A DNA stretch of 9,529 nucleotides, taken from an uncultured Ruminococcus sp. GTDB taxonomy: Bacteria > Bacillota > Clostridia > Oscillospirales > Ruminococcaceae. A program made the position numbers and the translations under genes. Below are positions 6,708 to 9,529 of this stretch, piece by piece. How positions within the stretch are numbered: position 1 is the first letter of the stretch; each line of letters starts with the position of its first letter. The stretch covers positions 1-9,529 of the forward strand of contig CALESG010000020.1 in assembly GCA_937907215.1 (NCBI GenBank), in the 5' to 3' direction. The notes below the pieces were generated by a model. The model was not told the origin of the DNA, did not search any database, and was given only the letters and a program-made list of their open reading frames with translations.

Positions 6708-6735
6708 CAATCCCTTGAATTTGTGAAGTACACGC
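6708..6735 (+). CDS. Portal protein mini-exon (exon 2, 28 nt)
   Basis: The 28 bases encode QSLEFVKYT plus the first base of a Leu codon. They continue the conserved portal block NIEH of exon 1 exactly in frame and phase into exon 3 (C + TA gives Leu, then FDPW). The exon starts right after intron 1 (ends CTCAT) and stops right before intron 2 (begins GTGCG). IBS1 of intron 2, ACACGC (6730-6735), makes up its last six bases. So short an exon between two group II introns is unusual. The reading is supported by the restored portal motif, both intron boundary consensuses and codon phase, all seen directly. Confidence 0.93.
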
Positions 6736-7116
6736 GTGCGACTCGTTCCTGACTGAAAAGGTCAGGCACTAATTAAAGAACGAGAAAACAGTCTTTAAAT
6801 TAGGAGAACTGATAATCTAAAGAGTGGAATGAGGGGGTAACGTCCTGAAACGCTCTCCTTGATACTCCGACTGGCATTATTTGGAAACTGATTTTGTCAG
6901 AAGCTCGGTGAAGTCGGTTGAATACGCTCGCTGTATCGATAGAAATTACAATTCATCGTTACGGCAAAAGCAAGCCAGAGGTGGCTGTGGGCGTCAGACC
7001 GGAGGTCTATAAAATATCCATGATGAGAATGTCCGATTATGGACTGACGAATCTGTGAATGTACAGGTCTAAAATTTTGGAAATCTAACAGATTTCTTTC
7101 CCTTTGGAAGTCAGTG

Positions 7117-7149
7117 TGGCTGAGTAAAAATGTGTGTTATGAAAAGCCA
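7117..7149 (+). other. Candidate EBS1 stem-loop of group II intron 2
   Basis: TGGCT (7117-7121) pairs with AGCCA (7145-7149). The loop contains GTGTGT (7132-7137), which can form six pairs with IBS1 ACACGC (6730-6735), one of them G-U. The distance from the intron 5' end (about 400 nt) is plausible for domain I. Support is weaker than for intron 1 because no EBS2 partner was found. Confidence 0.6.
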
Positions 7150-7449
7150 TAATGTGTTACAGGCACATTCAAGCTGACAGGCTTAAAGCAGACATCTAAA
7201 GATATATGCAAAGATAAGATTATCGGAACGAGGAAAGGTATGAAATTGACATTAAGTCAATCGGCGGTCGAAGAAAATAAGCCGTCTAATTCATGCTGAA
7301 AAGTGAAGCTCGAACCATTGAAATTTCTGTAATGGGAATGGAGGAATGGGCTTTAGTCGGTTAAAATAAGCAAATGCTATTCAATCCAATACAAGGATTA
7401 CGAGTAAGACAAAAAGGGACACTTTCCCATGAAAGGAGAGTGATGCCTT

Positions 7450-9279
7450 GTGACCAAAGAAAACAACAAAAAGTTACTATGTGATGAAAGTCTGCGTCAT
7501 TCCGAATATTATGAAATGCAAGATGTTTTTGATGGACTGTACGCAAGGAGTAAAAACGGAGAGGAATTTTTGGATTTGATGTCCTTAATTCTGACACGTA
7601 AAAACATATTACTTGCCTATAGAAATATCAAGACAAACACAGGAAGTAAAACGGCAGGAACAGACGAACTCACAATCATGGACATTGGGCGGTTATCGCC
7701 TGAAGAAGTCGTGGAAAAAGTCAGATATATCGTAACTGGCAGTAAACACGGTTATCGTCCCAAACCAGTAAGACGCAAAGAAATCCCTAAGCCTTATGAT
7801 CCCACAAAAACCAGACCGTTAGGTATACCGTGTATCTGGGACAGACTTATACAGCAATGTATAAAACAAATTTTAGAACCAATCTGTGAAGCAAAATTCA
7901 GCAACAACAGCTATGGTTTCCGACCAAATCGTTGTATTGAACACGCTATTTGCCGAACCTATCGGCTATTGCAGAGGTCAAACTTGCATTATGTGGTTGA
8001 ATTTGACATCAAAGGATTTTTCGACAATGTAAATCACAGTAAGCTTATAAAACAAATATGGGCAATGGGTATTCATGACAAACAACTGATTTTTGTGCTG
8101 CGGCGAATACTGACAGCACCTATAAAATTGCCGAATGATAAGATGATTGTCCCAACTAAGGGAACACCTCAAGGTGGTATCATTTCACCGCTGCTTGCCA
8201 ATATCGTATTAAACGAACTCGATCACTGGGTAGAAAGTCAGTGGGAAAATAATCCCGTTACTGAAAAATATCATATAGGACGAAACAAAAGCGGCGGTGA
8301 GCGTAAAAGCAATGGATACAGGGCAATGCGCAGTACAAATCTAAAAGAAATGTTTCTTGTGCGATATGCTGATGATTTCAGAATATTCTGTCGTACAAAA
8401 ACAGCTGCTGAAAGGACGAAAATTGCTGTTACGCAATGGCTGTCTGAACGACTGAAACTTGAAATTTCAGAAGAAAAAACAAGAATTGTTAATGTCAAGC
8501 GTCAATATTCCGACTTTCTGGGATTTAAAATCAAAGTACATCAGAAAGGCGATAAACAGGTAGTAAGGTCTCATATTTCGGACAAAAACCTGAAACACAA
8601 GTGTCAAAAACTGACGGAACAGGCAAAGCGCATCTCACGCCCACGCAAGAATTGCGGAGAACAGGGAGAAATTAAGCTGTTCAACTCAATGGTAGTCGGG
8701 ATGCAGAATTATTATCAGATTGCAACAAATGTCAGTGAAGATTGCCATAAACTTCAAAGAGCAGTTATGACGACCCTGACAAACAGATTACGGACACAAC
8801 GTGGAAACAGGTTAATAAAAAAAGGCAGAAAACTTACAGACTTTGAATGGGAGCGATACGGCGGTTCAAAAATGCTGCGATATGTGGCAGGTACTGACGA
8901 ACCTATCTATCCTGTAGGGTTTATTCAGCATAAAAACCCCATGCCTCAAAAGCGGAGCGTCTGCTGCTATACGGCAGACGGAAGAAAAGAACTACACAAC
9001 AATCTGCGTATCAACACTTCCCTTATGCTCGCAATTATGCGACAACCTGTTTATAACAACAGTTGTGAATATGCAGATAATCGAATTTCTCTCTTTTCCG
9101 CACAATGGGGAAAATGTGCTATTACCGATAAAATATTCAACTCGACTGCTGAAATACATTGTCACCATAAAATCCCACGTAAAAACGGCGGTGGCGATGA
9201 CTACAATAATCTAATTCTTGTATCAGAAATATCTGTCTGTCCTATGTCTGTCAAAAACGAAACTGGCAAAAGTAAATAA
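7450..9279 (+). CDS. ltrA: Group II intron-encoded reverse transcriptase/maturase with degraded C-terminal HNH (intron 2)
   Basis: This 609-residue protein promotes splicing and RNA-templated mobility of intron 2. The RT core has FDIKGFFDN (Asp186), PQGGIISPLLANI (PQGG 240-243) and VRYADDF (YADD 306-309), all intact. A maturase region of domain X type follows (about 385-450, including GMQNYYQIATNV). The HNH nuclease starts well: EIHCHHKIP (His572-His573) and GGGDDYNNL (Asn587). The expected final His segment is missing. After SE (9223-9228) the protein ends in an unrelated tail SVCPMSVKNETGKSK. Reading on in the frame one base later gives a basic KVNKLRKMAGIASIT-like end, stopping at 9314-9316, which resembles the normal C-terminus of this family. 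An indel near 9229 is therefore likely. The start is GTG 7450 with GGAG about 11 bases upstream (7435-7438). The overlapping ATG at 7443 is in another frame and stops after 13 codons. Confidence 0.93.
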   Translation: MTKENNKKLLCDESLRHSEYYEMQDVFDGLYARSKNGEEFLDLMSLILTRKNILLAYRNIKTNTGSKTAGTDELTIMDIGRLSPEEVVEKVRYIVTGSKHGYRPKPVRRKEIPKPYDPTKTRPLGIPCIWDRLIQQCIKQILEPICEAKFSNNSYGFRPNRCIEHAICRTYRLLQRSNLHYVVEFDIKGFFDNVNHSKLIKQIWAMGIHDKQLIFVLRRILTAPIKLPNDKMIVPTKGTPQGGIISPLLANIVLNELDHWVESQWENNPVTEKYHIGRNKSGGERKSNGYRAMRSTNLKEMFLVRYADDFRIFCRTKTAAERTKIAVTQWLSERLKLEISEEKTRIVNVKRQYSDFLGFKIKVHQKGDKQVVRSHISDKNLKHKCQKLTEQAKRISRPRKNCGEQGEIKLFNSMVVGMQNYYQIATNVSEDCHKLQRAVMTTLTNRLRTQRGNRLIKKGRKLTDFEWERYGGSKMLRYVAGTDEPIYPVGFIQHKNPMPQKRSVCCYTADGRKELHNNLRINTSLMLAIMRQPVYNNSCEYADNRISLFSAQWGKCAITDKIFNSTAEIHCHHKIPRKNGGGDDYNNLILVSEISVCPMSVKNETGKSK

Positions 9280-9316
9280 ACTCCGCAAAATGGCAGGCAT
9301 TGCATCTATTACCTGA
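9229..9316 (+). pseudogene. Out-of-frame C-terminal remnant of the intron 2 maturase
   Basis: Skipping one base after GAA 9226-9228, the alternative frame reads YLSVLCLSKTKLAKVNKL, then RKMAGIASIT, and stops at TGA 9314-9316. The NKLRKMAG segment looks like the normal end of HNH-bearing maturases. Where the family has a His-x-x-x-His ending, this frame has Ser and Leu. The endonuclease motif would therefore be lost even without the frameshift, so decay went beyond a single indel. Confidence 0.6.
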
Positions 9317-9388
9317 AACTAATTATACAGTAACTAATGATTTTTCTTGGTTTGATTGAATAAGCAAAAACAAAAATTAATCGATGGA

Positions 9389-9422
9389 ACGCCGTGTGCG
9401 ATGAAAGTCGCATGCACGGTGT
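9389..9422 (+). ncRNA. Domain V of group II intron 2 (CGC-type catalytic hairpin)
   Basis: This 34-nt hairpin has an outer stem ACGCCGTG paired with CACGGTGT, a two-base TG bulge at 9413-9414, an upper stem TGCGAT/GTCGCA and a GAAA loop. The catalytic triad is CGC (9390-9392), unlike the AGC triad of intron 1. The outer and upper stems pair fully if G-U pairs are allowed. Confidence 0.92.
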
Positions 9423-9427
9423 GAAGT

Positions 9428-9468
9428 GGGGGAAAATTCCGAGATTATATCAGAGAATTACCTATCAC
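9428..9468 (+). ncRNA. Domain VI and 3' splice site of group II intron 2
   Basis: AATTC (9435-9439) pairs with GAATT (9455-9459) and GG (9431-9432) with CC (9461-9462). This leaves A9460 unpaired opposite A9433-9434 as the best branch-point candidate, nine bases from the 3' end. The intron ends CTATCAC at 9468. The branch base is less certain than in intron 1. Confidence 0.65.
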
Positions 9469-9529
9469 TATTTGACCCGTGGCTTGTACGATGGGAACAG
9501 TCATTACAGAAATCACTTCTTTCTGATTC
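9469..9529 (+). CDS. Portal protein exon 3, 3' partial
   Basis: TA completes the Leu codon begun by C6735, followed by FDPWLVRWEQSLQKSLLSD to the window end. PWLVRWEQ is a hallmark of HK97-type portals immediately after the QSLEFVKYT block. It places this segment as the direct continuation of the mini-exon. About 80-120 further residues are expected beyond the window, judging from the usual family length of roughly 400-440 residues. Confidence 0.92.

Larger units (their letters stand above)
6736..9468 (+). mobile_element. Group II intron 2, 2733 nt, non-LtrA class, in the portal gene
   Basis: This second self-splicing retroelement begins GTGCGACTCGTTC and ends CTATCAC (3' AY). Its removal joins C6735 to TA9469-9470 as a Leu codon and restores YTLFDPWLVRW. 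The 714 bases from 6736 to 7449 hold RNA domains I-III and no protein gene. They open with a helix CTCGTTC/GAACGAG (6742-6748 with 6778-6784) enclosing a CCTGAC/GTCAGG hairpin (6748-6753 with 6761-6766). A candidate EBS1 loop is at 7132-7137. Domain IV carries the maturase (7450-9279), domain V is at 9389-9422, and domain VI ends the element. Domain V with a CGC triad and a different maturase type show this is not a copy of intron 1. I could not place EBS2 with confidence, and the exact structural class is not assigned. Confidence 0.93.

Noticed and set aside
7361..7597. Minus-strand open frame across the intron 2 maturase start
   Set aside because: It is antisense to the maturase N-terminus and the intron RNA, with no motif.
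4792..9279. Retron or diversity-generating retroelement as the source of the two reverse transcriptases
   Set aside because: Both have domain X and HNH-type tails and sit in group II RNA with domains V and VI. No msr/msd RNA or template/variable repeat pair was seen.
4235..9468. A twintron (one intron nested in the other)
   Set aside because: Each intron has its own 5' end, domain V, domain VI and 3' end in series, and portal coding sequence lies between them.
4234..9469. Alternative splicing that skips the mini-exon (4234 joined to 9469)
   Set aside because: The frame stays open to the window end, but it would replace the conserved LFDPWLVRW with unrelated sequence. There is no evidence it is used.

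Overview
This window looks like part of the DNA-packaging module of a tailed (HK97-type) phage or prophage of a low-to-middle-GC Firmicute, most likely a gut-type Clostridium/Ruminococcus relative. That host assignment is inferred from the protein style and the Ll.LtrB-like intron, not from a search. The two phage genes are the large terminase subunit and the portal protein. Both are interrupted by splicing parasites, and a toxin-antitoxin operon sits between them in the opposite orientation.

Layout. (1) 1-2576: terL, with its 5' end outside the window. A 342-residue intein (201-1226) lies between the Lys and Ser of the Walker A P-loop. Its residues match the class 3 'WCT' mechanism, and its first residue is Gln rather than Cys/Ser. 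(2) 2577-2610: a hairpin between convergent genes. (3) 2614-3245, minus strand: a HigB-like toxin and a HigA-like antitoxin, toxin first, with ATGA-overlapping coding ends, a perfect-consensus promoter and a 20-bp palindromic operator. (4) 3323-9529: one portal gene in three visible pieces, 3323-4234, a 28-nt mini-exon at 6708-6735, and 9469 onward. Two group II introns separate them. Intron 1 (4235-6707) is an Ll.LtrB/LtrA-like group IIA intron with a 595-aa reverse transcriptase/maturase. Intron 2 (6736-9468) belongs to a different class, with a 609-aa reverse transcriptase/maturase and a CGC-type domain V.

How the parts work together. TerL would pump DNA through the portal, but neither protein can be made functional directly from the DNA. 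TerL must splice out the intein to close its ATPase P-loop. Portal mRNA must lose two introns, and joining them gives the continuous portal sequence NIEH-QSLEFVKYT-LFDPWLVRW. All three elements look splicing-competent, with splice residues, domain V, EBS/IBS pairing (best shown for intron 1) and YADD reverse transcriptase sites intact. Their DNA endonuclease parts look damaged: Asp to Asn in one LAGLIDADG motif of the intein, lost His ligands in the HNH of maturase 1, and a frameshifted HNH in maturase 2. This suggests elements held in place by splicing while their homing activity decays.

Every stretch over 300 bases without a protein gene (4235-4791 and 6736-7449) is accounted for as the 5' RNA domains of the two introns.
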